Shown: positions 46,368 through 55,170 of the stretch, one piece after another
Layout of the letters: every line of letters starts with the position of its first letter
How positions within the stretch are numbered: position 1 is the stretch's first letter
Assembly (NCBI RefSeq): GCF_025961205.1
Contig: NZ_JAOQNH010000001.1
Span: 2,070,001-2,134,000 of the forward strand
DNA: 64,000 nt
Origin: Azospirillum fermentarium
GTDB lineage: Bacteria; Pseudomonadota; Alphaproteobacteria; Azospirillales; Azospirillaceae
Direction: 5' to 3'
Notes under the pieces: generated by a model
Databases searched by the model: none
The model's input: the letters and a program-made list of their open reading frames with translations, nothing else
What the model was told of the DNA's origin: nothing
Made by a program: the position numbers and the translations under genes

Positions 46368-47110
46368 CCGCCGTTTCCACCGGTTCCGTGCTGATTCTGG
46401 GTGCCGCATCCGACATGGGGCGGGCCATCGCCCGGCGCTACGCCGAAGCGGGGCGGGCGCTGATCCTGGCCGCCCGCACCCCTGAGCGGCTGGAGACCGA
46501 CGCCGCCGACCTGCGCCTGCGCTTCAAGGCCGATGTGCGGACGGCGGCGTTCGACGCGCTGGACACCGCCGGTCATGCCGCCTTCCTCGACGGGCTGGGG
46601 GCGCTGCCGGACACGGTGGTGTGCGTGGTCGGGCTTCTGGGGGACCAGGGGAAATCCCAGCGGGATGCCGCCGTGGCCCGGCGGGTGATCGACACCAACC
46701 TGACCGGCCCGGCCAGCATTCTGGGCGAAGCCGCCAACCGGATGGAGGCGCGCGGGTCGGGCACCATCATCGGCGTCAGCTCGGTGGCGGGCGAGCGGGG
46801 GCGGGCCAGCAACTACGTCTACGGCGCGGCCAAGGCGGGGCTGACGGCGTTTCTGTCGGGGCTGCGCAACCGGCTGTCCAGGGCGGGGGTGCAGGTCATC
46901 ACCGTCAAGCCCGGCTTCGTGCGCACCCGCATGACCGAGGGGATGGCCCTTCCCGGTGCCCTGACCGCCGAACCGGACGAGGTGGCCCGCGCCGTCCTGG
47001 CCGCCCAGGCCACGGGCCGCGACGTGATCTATGTGCGGCCCGTGTGGCGGCTCATCATGCTCGTCATCCGCTCGCTGCCCGAAGCGGTGTTCAAGCGGAC
47101 CAAGCTGTAA
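46364..47110 (+). CDS. dprE2: DprE2-like short-chain dehydrogenase
   Basis: This 248-residue NAD(P)H-dependent SDR is the likely partner of the oxidase upstream. It has the GAASDMG cofactor motif (13-19), a Ser140-Tyr153-Lys157 catalytic set (GVSSVAGERG, YVYGAAK), and TVKPGFVRTRMTEGM, as in DprE2. The C-terminal VWRLIMLVIRSLPEAVFKR tail is hydrophobic, consistent with a membrane-bound polyprenyl substrate. It overlaps the upstream stop (ATGA). By sequence alone it could be another SDR; the neighbours make DprE2 the best call. Confidence 0.83.
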   Translation: MTAVSTGSVLILGAASDMGRAIARRYAEAGRALILAARTPERLETDAADLRLRFKADVRTAAFDALDTAGHAAFLDGLGALPDTVVCVVGLLGDQGKSQRDAAVARRVIDTNLTGPASILGEAANRMEARGSGTIIGVSSVAGERGRASNYVYGAAKAGLTAFLSGLRNRLSRAGVQVITVKPGFVRTRMTEGMALPGALTAEPDEVARAVLAAQATGRDVIYVRPVWRLIMLVIRSLPEAVFKRTKL

Positions 47111-47137
47111 CCCCTTCTCCCAGAACGGATAAGCCCT

Positions 47138-47158
47138 CTCCCCCCGGGGAGGGGGGAG
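47138..47158. terminator. GC-rich hairpin between dprE2-like and hemF
   Basis: CTCCCCCC (47138-47145) and GGGGGGAG (47151-47158) pair perfectly around GGGGA, in the gap between convergent stops. It resembles the CCCTCTCC-type palindromes at 52143 and 61719. Confidence 0.6.
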
Positions 47159-47164
47159 CGCGCC

Positions 47165-48019
47165 TTATGGCCACTTCACCTCCGGCGGCAGGCTCATCAG
47201 GATGGCCTCGGTGTTGCCGCCGGTCTTCAGGCCGAACAGGGTGCCGCGGTCGTGGAGCAGGTTGAATTCCACGTACCGCCCGCGCTTGATCAGCAGCGCG
47301 TCCCGCTGTTCCGCCGTCCACGGTTTGTGCATGGAGCGGCGGATCAGGCGGGGATAGACGTCCAGGAACGCCTCGCCCACCGCGCGGGTGAAGGCGAAAT
47401 CCGCCTCCCAGCCGCCGCTGTCCAGGCTGTCGTAGAAGATGCCGCCCACCCCGCGCGCCTCACCCCGGTGGGGAAGGAAGAAGTAGCGGTCGCACCATTC
47501 CTTGTATTTTTCGTAATACGCCGGGTCGTGGGCGTCGCAGGCGGCCCGCAGCGCGCCGTGGAAATCGGCGGTGTCCTGGGGATCGGGAAAGGTGGGGGTC
47601 AGGTCGGCCCCGCCGCCGAACCACCCGCGGGTGGTGACGATGTGGCGGGTGTTCATGTGCGCCGCCGGAACCAGGGGCGAGCGCATGTGCGACACCAGGC
47701 TGATGCCCGCCGCCCAGAACCGCCCGTCCTCCGCCGCACCGGGGATGCTGGCGCGGAAGTCGGGGCTGAAGGTGCCGTGCACCACCGACACGTTGACGCC
47801 GACCTTTTCGAACACCCGCCCGCGCATGACGGCCATGGTGCCGCCGCCGCCGGTTCCGCCCGCGTGGTCGGGACGCTCCCACGGGGTGCGCTCGAAGCGC
47901 CCGGCGGGCAGGGGGGAGCCGGCCATCTCGTCCTCGATGGCTTCGAAGGCGGCGCACAGCCGGTCGCGCAGGCTGGCGAACCACGCCGCGGCGCGGGTCT
48001 GACGGTCGGTGTCGGTCAT
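47165..48019 (-). CDS. hemF: Oxygen-dependent coproporphyrinogen III oxidase
   Basis: HemF decarboxylates coproporphyrinogen III to protoporphyrinogen IX using O2. The 284-residue protein shows the family signature: [55 protein letters not shown] and [13 protein letters not shown], and ends [17 protein letters not shown]. The start at ATG 48019 matches the family better than one at 48061. It is convergent to the dprE cassette. An oxygen-independent HemN is not in the window. Confidence 0.97.
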   Translation of the reverse strand: MTDTDRQTRAAAWFASLRDRLCAAFEAIEDEMAGSPLPAGRFERTPWERPDHAGGTGGGGTMAVMRGRVFEKVGVNVSVVHGTFSPDFRASIPGAAEDGRFWAAGISLVSHMRSPLVPAAHMNTRHIVTTRGWFGGGADLTPTFPDPQDTADFHGALRAACDAHDPAYYEKYKEWCDRYFFLPHRGEARGVGGIFYDSLDSGGWEADFAFTRAVGEAFLDVYPRLIRRSMHKPWTAEQRDALLIKRGRYVEFNLLHDRGTLFGLKTGGNTEAILMSLPPEVKWP

Positions 48020-48080
48020 GATGGGCCGTGAAAAGGGAAAGGCGGACAGGGGCAGGGACATAGGGCGCGCCTGCCCGTTG

Positions 48081-48542
48081 TCACCCCTCCACGGCGGGAA
48101 AACCGCCGGTCTGGCGCAATGCCTCCCCCAGCACCATGGCCGCGGCCACCGCCACGTTGAGCGACCGGGCCGGGGGCGCCATGGGAATCAGCAGACGCAC
48201 GTCAGCGGAATCGTGGACCGCATCGGGCACGCCGGCGCTTTCCCGCCCCACCATGATCCGGTCGCCGGAGTCGAAGATGAACCGGGTGTAAGGGACGGCG
48301 GCCCGCGTGCTCAGCAGCACCAGACGCCCGGTTGACGGCTGCGACCGGTAGCTCTCCCACGACGTGTGACGGGTCATATGAACATGGGATAGGTAGTCCA
48401 TGCCCGCGCGCCGCATCTTCGAGTCATTCAAGATGAAGCCGCAGGGTTCGATGATATCAACGGGAAGACCAAAACAGGACGCCAGACGCATCAGCGTGCC
48501 GGCGTTCTGCGGGATGTCGGGTTCGAAAAGAACAAGGCGCAT
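48081..48542 (-). CDS. trmL: tRNA (cytidine(34)-2'-O)-methyltransferase TrmL
   Basis: This SPOUT-class enzyme 2'-O-methylates the wobble base of tRNA-Leu. The 153-residue protein has the TrmL-type N-terminus [32 protein letters not shown], the knot [11 protein letters not shown] and the final [27 protein letters not shown] 48542 is used; the longer frame upstream would add 45 residues without family support. It is divergent from petA across 255 bp. Confidence 0.94.
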   Translation of the reverse strand: MRLVLFEPDIPQNAGTLMRLASCFGLPVDIIEPCGFILNDSKMRRAGMDYLSHVHMTRHTSWESYRSQPSTGRLVLLSTRAAVPYTRFIFDSGDRIMVGRESAGVPDAVHDSADVRLLIPMAPPARSLNVAVAAAMVLGEALRQTGGFPAVEG

Positions 48543-48797
48543 CAGCCTAAGGCACAGGGCAGCGGCAGTTCGAGTTACGCGACATAATGTCCAAAATATC
48601 TGTCTTTTCAAGAACGTTCCGCGACGGTATATCGCACGCTCAAAAATGGCAGGGTTTTCATACTTCCCGCCGATCATGGGTGTCCGGGGGTCATCCGACC
48701 GGCGGACACGCCCTGCCGTTTCGTGCTACGAAGGTCCATGGCTCATACCCGGCGCCGGATAGGCGTCTCGCGTATGTCTTTGAGGAGAAGAACGCTA
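48543..48797 (+). promoter_or_regulatory. Promoter and leader of petABC
   Basis: The first part of this 255-bp region, to about 48660, is AT-rich and holds the divergent promoters. A structured leader hairpin follows: GTGTCCG (48680-48686) pairs with CGGACAC (48703-48709) and GGTC (48689-48692) with GACC (48697-48700). A GAGGAG site lies just before the petA ATG. No known riboswitch is recognised. Confidence 0.5.
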
Positions 48798-49367
48798 ATG
48801 GCTCAGACCACGCATCCGTCCGGCACGGGTGCCCCCACGGCCCCCGGCGGTGAGGGATCATCCCGCCGAGACTTCCTCTATCTGGCCACCGGAGCGGTGG
48901 GCGCCGTGGGTGTCGCCTCGGCTGCCTGGCCGTTCATCGACAGCATGAACCCCGCCGCCGACACGCTGGCTCTCGCCTCGATCGAGGTGGACCTGGCCCC
49001 GGTCGCCGAGGGTCAGTCCATCACCGTCACCTGGCGCGGCAAGCCGATTTTCGTCCGTCACCGCACGGCCAAGGAAATCGACGAGGCCAAGACCGTCACC
49101 ATCTCCGATCTGCGCGACCCGCAGGCGGACGACAAGCGCGTCCAGAAGCCGGAATGGCTGATCCTGATCGGCATCTGTACCCACCTGGGCTGCGTGCCGC
49201 TGGGGCAGAAGCCGACCGATCCGCGCGGTGACTTCGACGGGTGGTTCTGCCCGTGCCACGGCTCGCACTATGATTCCTCGGGGCGTATCCGCAAGGGTCC
49301 GGCGCCGCTGAATCTGGCTGTGCCGCCGTACGCCTTCCTCAACGATTCGCGCATCAAGCTCGGCTGA
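48798..49367 (+). CDS. petA: Rieske iron-sulfur subunit of cytochrome bc1
   Basis: This subunit passes electrons from quinol to cytochrome c1. The 189-residue protein has a Tat-type SRRDFLYLA signal-anchor (22-30). The Rieske 2Fe-2S motifs are CTHLGC (Cys127, His129, Cys132) and CPCHGSHYD (Cys151, Cys153, His154). The disulfide-forming cysteines are Cys132 and Cys153. It is the first gene of petABC. The ATG 48798 behind a GAGGAG site is preferred over two upstream in-frame ATGs. Confidence 0.97.
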   Translation: MAQTTHPSGTGAPTAPGGEGSSRRDFLYLATGAVGAVGVASAAWPFIDSMNPAADTLALASIEVDLAPVAEGQSITVTWRGKPIFVRHRTAKEIDEAKTVTISDLRDPQADDKRVQKPEWLILIGICTHLGCVPLGQKPTDPRGDFDGWFCPCHGSHYDSSGRIRKGPAPLNLAVPPYAFLNDSRIKLG

Positions 49368-49397
49368 GCGGTGTAAGGCCACGGGAGACCCCAGGTT

Positions 49398-50666
49398 ATG
49401 TCTCAGGGACACGCCTCTACCTTTAAAAATCCGGTCGTGAAGTGGATCGACAGCCGTCTGCCGATCTTCACGATGATGCATCACGAGTACAACGAGTACC
49501 CGATGCCGCGGAACGTCAACTATCTGTGGGCGTTCGGTGCCATCGCGGCCGTCATGCTGATCATCATGATCGCGACCGGCCTCGTTCTCGCCATGCAGTA
49601 CGCCGCCCACACCTCCATCGCCTTCGACAGCGTCGAGCGCATCATGCGCGACGTGAACTACGGCTGGCTGCTGCGCTATGTCCACGCCAACGGCGCGTCG
49701 ATGTTCTTCATCGCCGTCTACATCCACATCTTCCGCGGCCTGTACTACGGTTCGTACAAGGCGCCGCGCGAAATCCTGTGGATCCTGGGCGTGGTGATCT
49801 TCCTGGTCATGATGGGCACCGCCTTCATGGGCTACGTGCTGCCGTGGGGCCAGATGAGCTTCTGGGGTGCGACCGTCATCACCAACCTGTTCTCGGCCTT
49901 CCCGATCGTGGGCGACCCGATCGTGACCTGGCTGTGGGGCGGTTTCTCGGTTGACAACCCGACGCTCAACCGCTTCTTCGCGCTGCACTTCCTGCTGCCG
50001 TTCGTGATCCTGGCGCTGGTCATCCTGCACACCGCCGCCCTGCACATCTGCGGGTCGAACAACCCGCTGGGCATCGACGCCAAGGGCCCGCAGGACACCG
50101 TGCCGTTCAACCCGTACGTCACGATCAAGGATCTGTTCGCGGTCGTCTGCTTCCTGATCCTGTACGCCGCGTTCGTGTTCTTCATGCCCAACTACATGGG
50201 CCACCCGGACAACTACATCCCGGCCAACCCGCTGGTGACCCCGGCGCACATCGTGCCCGAATGGTACTTCCTGCCGTTCTACGCGATCCTGCGCGCGATC
50301 CCGGACAAGCTGGGCGGCGTGCTGGCCATGTTCGGCGCCATCGCGGTGCTGTTCATCCTGCCGTGGCTCGACACCTCCAAGGTGCGCAGCTGCAAGTTCC
50401 GTCCGATCTACCGTCAGTTCTTCTGGGTTCTGGCCATCGACTCCCTGGTGCTGGGCTACGCCGGTGCCATGCCCGCCGAAGGCATCTGGCTGCTGATCGC
50501 CCGTATCGGCACCACCTATTACTTCTTCCACTTCCTGATCCTGCTGCCGCTGCTGGGCAAGCTGGAGCGTCCGCTGCCGCTCCCGGCCAGCATCAGCGAG
50601 CCGGTTCTGAAGGGTGGCGGGCATGTCGCCGCCGGTGCCACCGCCAAGCCGATGGAGAAGGCATAA
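49398..50666 (+). CDS. petB: Cytochrome b subunit of cytochrome bc1
   Basis: This subunit carries hemes bL and bH and the quinone sites. The 422-residue protein has eight TM segments and the heme-ligand His residues in the [20 protein letters not shown] and [18 protein letters not shown] helices. The Qo-site PEWY motif lies in [18 protein letters not shown]. It is an undivided cytochrome b, as in proteobacteria and mitochondria, not the split b6/IV type. The stop overlaps the petC start (TAATG). Confidence 0.98.
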   Translation: MSQGHASTFKNPVVKWIDSRLPIFTMMHHEYNEYPMPRNVNYLWAFGAIAAVMLIIMIATGLVLAMQYAAHTSIAFDSVERIMRDVNYGWLLRYVHANGASMFFIAVYIHIFRGLYYGSYKAPREILWILGVVIFLVMMGTAFMGYVLPWGQMSFWGATVITNLFSAFPIVGDPIVTWLWGGFSVDNPTLNRFFALHFLLPFVILALVILHTAALHICGSNNPLGIDAKGPQDTVPFNPYVTIKDLFAVVCFLILYAAFVFFMPNYMGHPDNYIPANPLVTPAHIVPEWYFLPFYAILRAIPDKLGGVLAMFGAIAVLFILPWLDTSKVRSCKFRPIYRQFFWVLAIDSLVLGYAGAMPAEGIWLLIARIGTTYYFFHFLILLPLLGKLERPLPLPASISEPVLKGGGHVAAGATAKPMEKA

Positions 50667-51430
50667 TGCGCGCTCTGAAGACTGTCATCCTGTCCGCCGC
50701 CCTGGCTCTGGGCATCGGCGGCACCGCGCTGGCGTCGGGCGGCGTGCACATCCCGGCCCAGGACTGGCCCCATTCGGGCGTGTTCGGCACCATCGACAAG
50801 CAGTCGGCCCAGCGTGGCTTCCAGATCTACAAGGAAGTCTGCTCGACCTGCCATTCCATGCGTCTGGTCCCGATCCGCACCCTGGCGGGCATCGGTTTCA
50901 CCGAAGCCCAGATCAAGGACATCGCGGCCGGCTATGAAGTGACCGACGGCCCGAACGACGCCGGTGAGATGTTCCAGCGCCCGGCGGTGCCGGCGGACCG
51001 TTTCCCCAAGCCGTTCCCCAACGACAACGCGGCCCGCGCGGCCAACGGCGGCGCCCTGCCGCCCGACCTGTCGCTGATCGCCAAGGCCCGCGTGGGCGGT
51101 GAGGATTACCTCTACGCCTTCCTGACCGGCTTCGAAGATCCGGCCCCCGCCGACGTCACCCTGATGCCCGGCATGAACTACAACAAGTATTTCCCCGGCC
51201 ATCAGGTGGGCATGCCCAACATCCTGATGCCCGACGGCGTGACCTATGCCGACGGCACCAAGGCCACGGTGGAGCAGCAGGCGCACGACATCGCGACCTT
51301 CCTGACCTTTGTGGCCGAGCCCCACCTGGATGCGCGCAAGCAGATGGGCGTGAAGGTGATCCTGTTCCTGATCGTCTTCGCCGGCCTGATGTACGCCACC
51401 AAGCGTCAGCTTTGGAGCGGCCTGCACTGA
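50666..51430 (+). CDS. petC: Cytochrome c1 subunit of cytochrome bc1
   Basis: This subunit receives electrons from the Rieske protein. The 254-residue precursor has a signal peptide (SAALALGIGGTALASGG) and the heme c motif CSTCH (Cys59, Cys62, His63). It also has the PPDLSLIAKAR stretch, an axial Met in the LMPGMNYNKY region, and a C-terminal TM anchor (VILFLIVFAGLMYAT). It is the last gene of the petABC operon and is followed by a clear terminator. Confidence 0.97.
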   Translation: MRALKTVILSAALALGIGGTALASGGVHIPAQDWPHSGVFGTIDKQSAQRGFQIYKEVCSTCHSMRLVPIRTLAGIGFTEAQIKDIAAGYEVTDGPNDAGEMFQRPAVPADRFPKPFPNDNAARAANGGALPPDLSLIAKARVGGEDYLYAFLTGFEDPAPADVTLMPGMNYNKYFPGHQVGMPNILMPDGVTYADGTKATVEQQAHDIATFLTFVAEPHLDARKQMGVKVILFLIVFAGLMYATKRQLWSGLH

Positions 51431-51465
51431 GAACCCTTTCGGGCGATCAGCGCAAAAAAGACTGG

Positions 51466-51497
51466 ACAGGGCGCCCTCGGGCGCCCTGTTCTGTTTG
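51466..51497 (+). terminator. Terminator of petABC
   Basis: ACAGGGCGCC (51466-51475) and GGCGCCCTGT (51480-51489) form a 10-bp stem with a CTCG loop. They are followed by TCTGTTT. The structure lies 35 bp after the petC stop. Confidence 0.85.
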
Positions 51498-51528
51498 GGT
51501 GTCCTGCAATTTCGAAGGCAGCCCAACC

Positions 51529-52083
51529 ATGGCCGACCCGCTGATCGACGAGATCATTGATTTCTGGTTCGACGACGAAGCGATCAAACCCTATTGGTTC
51601 AAGGCGACGGTCAGTTTCGACCGCATGGTCGCCGAACGCCTGGGCGAACCCTATGACCGCGCCGCCGCCGGCGAACTGGACCATTGGGCCGACGATGTGG
51701 ACGGGTGTCTGGCCCTGTGCATCCTGTTGGATCAGGTGCCGCGCAACATCTTCCGCGGAACGCCCAAGGCGTTCGCCACAGACGTTCAGGCCCGCCGTTT
51801 CGCCGCCCACGCCGTCGATAACGGCTATGACCTGGAATGCACCGAGGACGAGCGGACCTTCTTCTACCTGCCGTTCGAGCATCATGAGGACGCCGACAGC
51901 CAGCGCCTGTCGGTCATCCTGTTCAAAGAGCGGGTGAAGCTGAAGGAACAAGTCCATTACGCCGAACGCCATGCGGAGATCATCGCCCGCTTCGGCCGCT
52001 TTCCTCACCGCAACGCCATCCTCGGCCGCGCCAGCACGCCGGAGGAAGAGGCGTTCCTGACGGAGCCGGATTCGTCGTTCTGA
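51529..52083 (+). CDS. DUF924 family protein
   Basis: This 184-residue DUF924 protein belongs to a helical, TPR-like fold of unknown role. The signatures are IIDFWFDDEAIKPYWF, LALCILLDQVPRNIFRGTPKAFATD, FFYLPFEHHED, and the final GRFPHRNAILGRASTPEEE. It begins at ATG 51529 after the petABC terminator and is convergent with an SDR gene. Expression with petABC is unlikely given the terminator. Confidence 0.93.
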   Translation: MADPLIDEIIDFWFDDEAIKPYWFKATVSFDRMVAERLGEPYDRAAAGELDHWADDVDGCLALCILLDQVPRNIFRGTPKAFATDVQARRFAAHAVDNGYDLECTEDERTFFYLPFEHHEDADSQRLSVILFKERVKLKEQVHYAERHAEIIARFGRFPHRNAILGRASTPEEEAFLTEPDSSF

Positions 52084-52102
52084 GATTTGGGGGGCTTCGC
52101 AA

Positions 52103-52130
52103 CGGTTTTCGGGCTGACGCGCGAAAACCG
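52103..52130. repeat. Dispersed palindrome, copy 1
   Basis: CGGTTTTCG (52103-52111) and CGAAAACCG (52122-52130) flank a 10-nt centre GGCTGACGCG. A near-identical element occurs at 58206-58233. It lies between the convergent DUF924 and SDR genes. Confidence 0.8.
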
Positions 52131-52142
52131 GCCCTCACCCAA

Positions 52143-52165
52143 CCCTCTCCCCGTCGGGGAGAGGG
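52143..52165. repeat. CCCTCTCCCC palindrome
   Basis: CCCTCTCCCC (52143-52152) and GGGGAGAGGG (52156-52165) form a 10-bp stem with a 3-nt loop. It lies 12 bp after the dispersed palindrome, in the same convergent gap, and may help terminate either gene. Related elements are at 47138 and 61719. Confidence 0.75.
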
Positions 52166-52177
52166 CTTCCGGGTGGC

Positions 52178-52885
52178 TTAGTACGCTGCGACCACGTCGC
52201 CGTGGCTGGTGCAGTCGGGGGATGCGAGATCGACGAACACGCTGGTGATGTCGTCGGGCTGGGGCAGGGTCCGCTGATCCTCGCCGGGGAACGCCTGGGT
52301 GCGCATGCGGGTCGCCACCTTGCCGGGGTCCACCAGATTGACCCGCAGCGGCGAGGCCGCGATTTCCATGGCGTAGGTCTTCACCATGTATTCCAGCGCC
52401 GCCTTGCTCATGCCGTACGGCCCCCAATAGGGATAGGGGGCCGCCGCCGCACCGGAGGTGACGAAGATCGCCCGCCCGGCGTCGGATGCCCGCAGCAGCC
52501 GGTCGAAGCTGCGGATCAGCCGGTAGTTGGCGGTGATGTTGGTATCGACGATCCGGGTCATGTGCTTGGGCTCGAACTGGGCGATGGGGCCCAGGGTTTC
52601 CAGCACACCGGCGTTGGACACCAGGATGTCCAGCCGCTTGAACCGTTCATAGACCGCCAGCCCCAGGGCGTCGATCTTGTCGAACTCCATCAGGTTCAGG
52701 GGCACCAGCGTGGCGTTCTTGCCGGTGGCCTGAAAGATGGCGTCGTCGGTTTCCTCCAGACCGCCCACGGTGCGGGCGGTCAGGATCACATGGGCGCCCT
52801 CGGCGGCCAGACGCTTGGCAACCGCGGCACCGATACCGCGGGACGCGCCGGTGATCAGGGCGATGCGCCCCTCCAGGCGGGACAT
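52178..52885 (-). CDS. Short-chain dehydrogenase/reductase
   Basis: This 235-residue SDR has GASRGIG for cofactor binding and the catalytic YGMSK. SNAGVLETLGPI is the NAG motif, and the C-terminal part reads VNLVDPGKVATRMR. The preceding Ser is in FVTSGAAAAPYPYWG. The substrate is unknown. It lies 26 bp downstream of purF on the same strand, as in many Rhodospirillales, so it is probably co-transcribed. ATG 52885 is used because SRLEGRIALITGASRGIG is the natural N-terminus. Confidence 0.9.
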   Translation of the reverse strand: MSRLEGRIALITGASRGIGAAVAKRLAAEGAHVILTARTVGGLEETDDAIFQATGKNATLVPLNLMEFDKIDALGLAVYERFKRLDILVSNAGVLETLGPIAQFEPKHMTRIVDTNITANYRLIRSFDRLLRASDAGRAIFVTSGAAAAPYPYWGPYGMSKAALEYMVKTYAMEIAASPLRVNLVDPGKVATRMRTQAFPGEDQRTLPQPDDITSVFVDLASPDCTSHGDVVAAY

Positions 52886-52911
52886 GATGCTTTTCCTTAT
52901 CCTGAGAAGCG

Positions 52912-54366
52912 TCAGCCGCGGGCGGCCACGCGCAACGGTTCCACCGTGGCGCCGCTGTCGTGCTGGTCGGTCAGGGAGATGGGATAGTCCCCGGTGAAGC
53001 AGGCATCGCAATAGGTGAGCGCGTCGGCGTTGCGCTTTTCCTCGCCCATGGCGCGGTACAGCCCGTCGAGCGAGATGAAGGCCAGGCTGTCGGCGCCGAT
53101 GAACTCCCGCATCTCCTCCACCGACAGGCGGTGGGCCAGCAGCTTGCTCTGCTCCGGCGTGTCGATGCCGTAGAAGCAGGGGTGGGACGTGGGCGGGCTG
53201 GAAATGCGCATGTGCACCTCCTTGGCCCCGGCGGCGCGCACCATCTCCACGATCTTTTTCGAGGTGGTGCCGCGCACGATAGAATCATCCACCAGCACCA
53301 CCCGCTTGCCCTCGATCATGGCGCGGTTGGCGTTGTGCTTCAGCTTGACGCCCAGATGGCGGATCTGGTCGGTCGGCTCGATGAAGGTGCGGCCCACATA
53401 ATGGTTGCGGATGATGCCCAGCTCGAACGACACGCCGCTCTGCGCCGCATAGCCCAGGGCCGCCGGCACGCCGCTGTCGGGCACCGGCACCACGAGGTCG
53501 GCGGGCACGCCGGCTTCACGGGCCAGTTCCATGCCGATGCGGCGGCGGGACTCGTAGACCGACAGCCCTTCCATCACGCTGTCGGGGCGGGCGAAATAGA
53601 TGTATTCGAAGATGCAGAACCGGCGGGACGAGGGCTGGAACGGCCGCAGGCTGTGCATGCCGTCGGCGTTCAGCACCACCATTTCACCCGGCTCGATGTC
53701 GCGGATGTAGTCGGCGCCCACGATGTCCAGCGCGCAGGTCTCGCTGGTCATGATGTAGGTGTCGCCCAGCTTGCCCAGCACCAGCGGGCGCACGCCCAGC
53801 GGGTCGCGCACGCCGATCACCTCGTCCGGGCTGATGGCGACCAGGGAGAAGGCGCCCTCCACCTGCCGCACCGCCTCGATCATGCGGTCCACGGCCGACC
53901 CGCCGCGGGCCAGCGCCATCAGATGGACGATGACCTCGGTGTCGGTGGTGGACTGGAACAGGCAGCCGCGGCGCACGAGCTGGCGGCGCAGGGTCTGGGC
54001 GTTGGTCAGGTTGCCGTTGTGGGCCAGCGCGAAGCCGCCGAATTCGAAATCGGCGTACAGCGGCTGGACGTTGCGCAGCAGGGTGCCGCCGGTGGTGGCG
54101 TAGCGCACGTGGCCGATGGCGTGCGGCCCCTTCAGCCCCTTCATCACTTCTTCGTTGGAGAAGTGATCGCCCACCAGCCCCAGCGCGTGCTGGAGATGGA
54201 AGCTGGTGCCGTCATGGCTGACGATGCCGGCGGCTTCCTGGCCGCGGTGCTGGAGCGCATGCAGCCCCAGCGCGGTGATGGCCGCGGCCTGGGGGTGGTT
54301 GTAGAGACCGAAAACGCCGCATTCTTCGCGCAGCTTGTCGTCGTCGAACGGGTGCGTCGTCAGCAT
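52912..54366 (-). CDS. purF: Amidophosphoribosyltransferase
   Basis: PurF makes phosphoribosylamine from PRPP and glutamine, the committed step of purine synthesis. The 484-residue precursor has a short propeptide before Cys16 (LREECGVFG), the N-terminal nucleophile of the glutaminase domain. The PRTase domain has VVLVDDSIVRGTTSKKIV. An Fe-S-type cysteine set typical of Bacillus PurF is plausible (FCIFEYIYFARPDS segment, ITYCDAC-type C-terminus). It follows cvpA by 40 bp, the classical cvpA-purF linkage. Start ATG 54366. Confidence 0.97.
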   Translation of the reverse strand: MLTTHPFDDDKLREECGVFGLYNHPQAAAITALGLHALQHRGQEAAGIVSHDGTSFHLQHALGLVGDHFSNEEVMKGLKGPHAIGHVRYATTGGTLLRNVQPLYADFEFGGFALAHNGNLTNAQTLRRQLVRRGCLFQSTTDTEVIVHLMALARGGSAVDRMIEAVRQVEGAFSLVAISPDEVIGVRDPLGVRPLVLGKLGDTYIMTSETCALDIVGADYIRDIEPGEMVVLNADGMHSLRPFQPSSRRFCIFEYIYFARPDSVMEGLSVYESRRRIGMELAREAGVPADLVVPVPDSGVPAALGYAAQSGVSFELGIIRNHYVGRTFIEPTDQIRHLGVKLKHNANRAMIEGKRVVLVDDSIVRGTTSKKIVEMVRAAGAKEVHMRISSPPTSHPCFYGIDTPEQSKLLAHRLSVEEMREFIGADSLAFISLDGLYRAMGEEKRNADALTYCDACFTGDYPISLTDQHDSGATVEPLRVAARG

Positions 54367-54406
54367 CGGTCTATCCTCATCATGCGCGGGGGAAGGGCAG
54401 GGCATA

Positions 54407-55147
54407 TCAGTGGGTCTTGTTCTGGATCAGCCGTTCCAGGTCGCCCCGGTCACGGTCCTTGTAGCCGGCATCCGGCGGCGGTGCGGCGGGGGCCGGGGCG
54501 GCGGTGCTGCCCGCAGGAGCGGCGGCGCCCGCCGCCGGCGCCTTGGCCGCGGGGGAAACGGGGACCGGCGTGGTCAGGCGGTCCAGGGCCTCTTTGGCCT
54601 CGATGGCTTGCCGGGCGCGTTCGCGGGTCATGTCAACCTGCCCCATGGCCTCGGTCCGCAGGCTGGCGGGAATCATCTCCTCCAGCATGGCGGCGCCGGT
54701 GGTCAGCAGCGGGCGGGTGCGGGCGGTCTGAAGCCATTGCGGCTGGCTGTCCGGCGGCACCAGCCATGAAAAGAAAAGATAGGCCACCGACACCAGAACG
54801 CCACCCTTGAACAGCCCGAACAGAAACCCCAGCGTGCGGTCCAGCGCGGACAGGGAGGAGTTTTGCACCCCGCGCGAGATCCGCCCGAAGATCAGGTTCA
54901 GGATCACCAGCGCCACCACGAACAGCACGGCGGCGGCGGCGCCATAGGCGATCATCTCGATGCGGATGTACTGGCGTGCGATGGGCAGGGCGAAGGGCAG
55001 GGTATAGAGCGTGATCAGCGCCGCCCCGATCCAGCTTGCCACCGACAGCACCTCGGCCACCAGACCGCGGGTGAAGGCCAGCAAGGCTGCCAGCAGCAGG
55101 ACCGTGAACACCACCGCATCGGCGGGATTGAGAGGAAAACCGTCCAT
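54407..55147 (-). CDS. cvpA: CvpA family membrane protein
   Basis: CvpA proteins are four-helix inner-membrane proteins; in E. coli the gene lies before purF and affects colicin V export and bile or envelope stress. The 246-residue protein has the four-TM pattern in its first 165 residues (FTVLLLAALLAFTRGLVAEVL opening). A Pro/Ala-rich cytoplasmic tail follows, ending DRGDLERLIQNKTH. A GTG one codon before the ATG at 55147 could also be the start. It lies between radA and purF. Confidence 0.92.
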   Translation of the reverse strand: MDGFPLNPADAVVFTVLLLAALLAFTRGLVAEVLSVASWIGAALITLYTLPFALPIARQYIRIEMIAYGAAAAVLFVVALVILNLIFGRISRGVQNSSLSALDRTLGFLFGLFKGGVLVSVAYLFFSWLVPPDSQPQWLQTARTRPLLTTGAAMLEEMIPASLRTEAMGQVDMTRERARQAIEAKEALDRLTTPVPVSPAAKAPAAGAAAPAGSTAAPAPAAPPPDAGYKDRDRGDLERLIQNKTH

Positions 55148-55170
55148 CACATCCTATCCTTGCATGCCCG

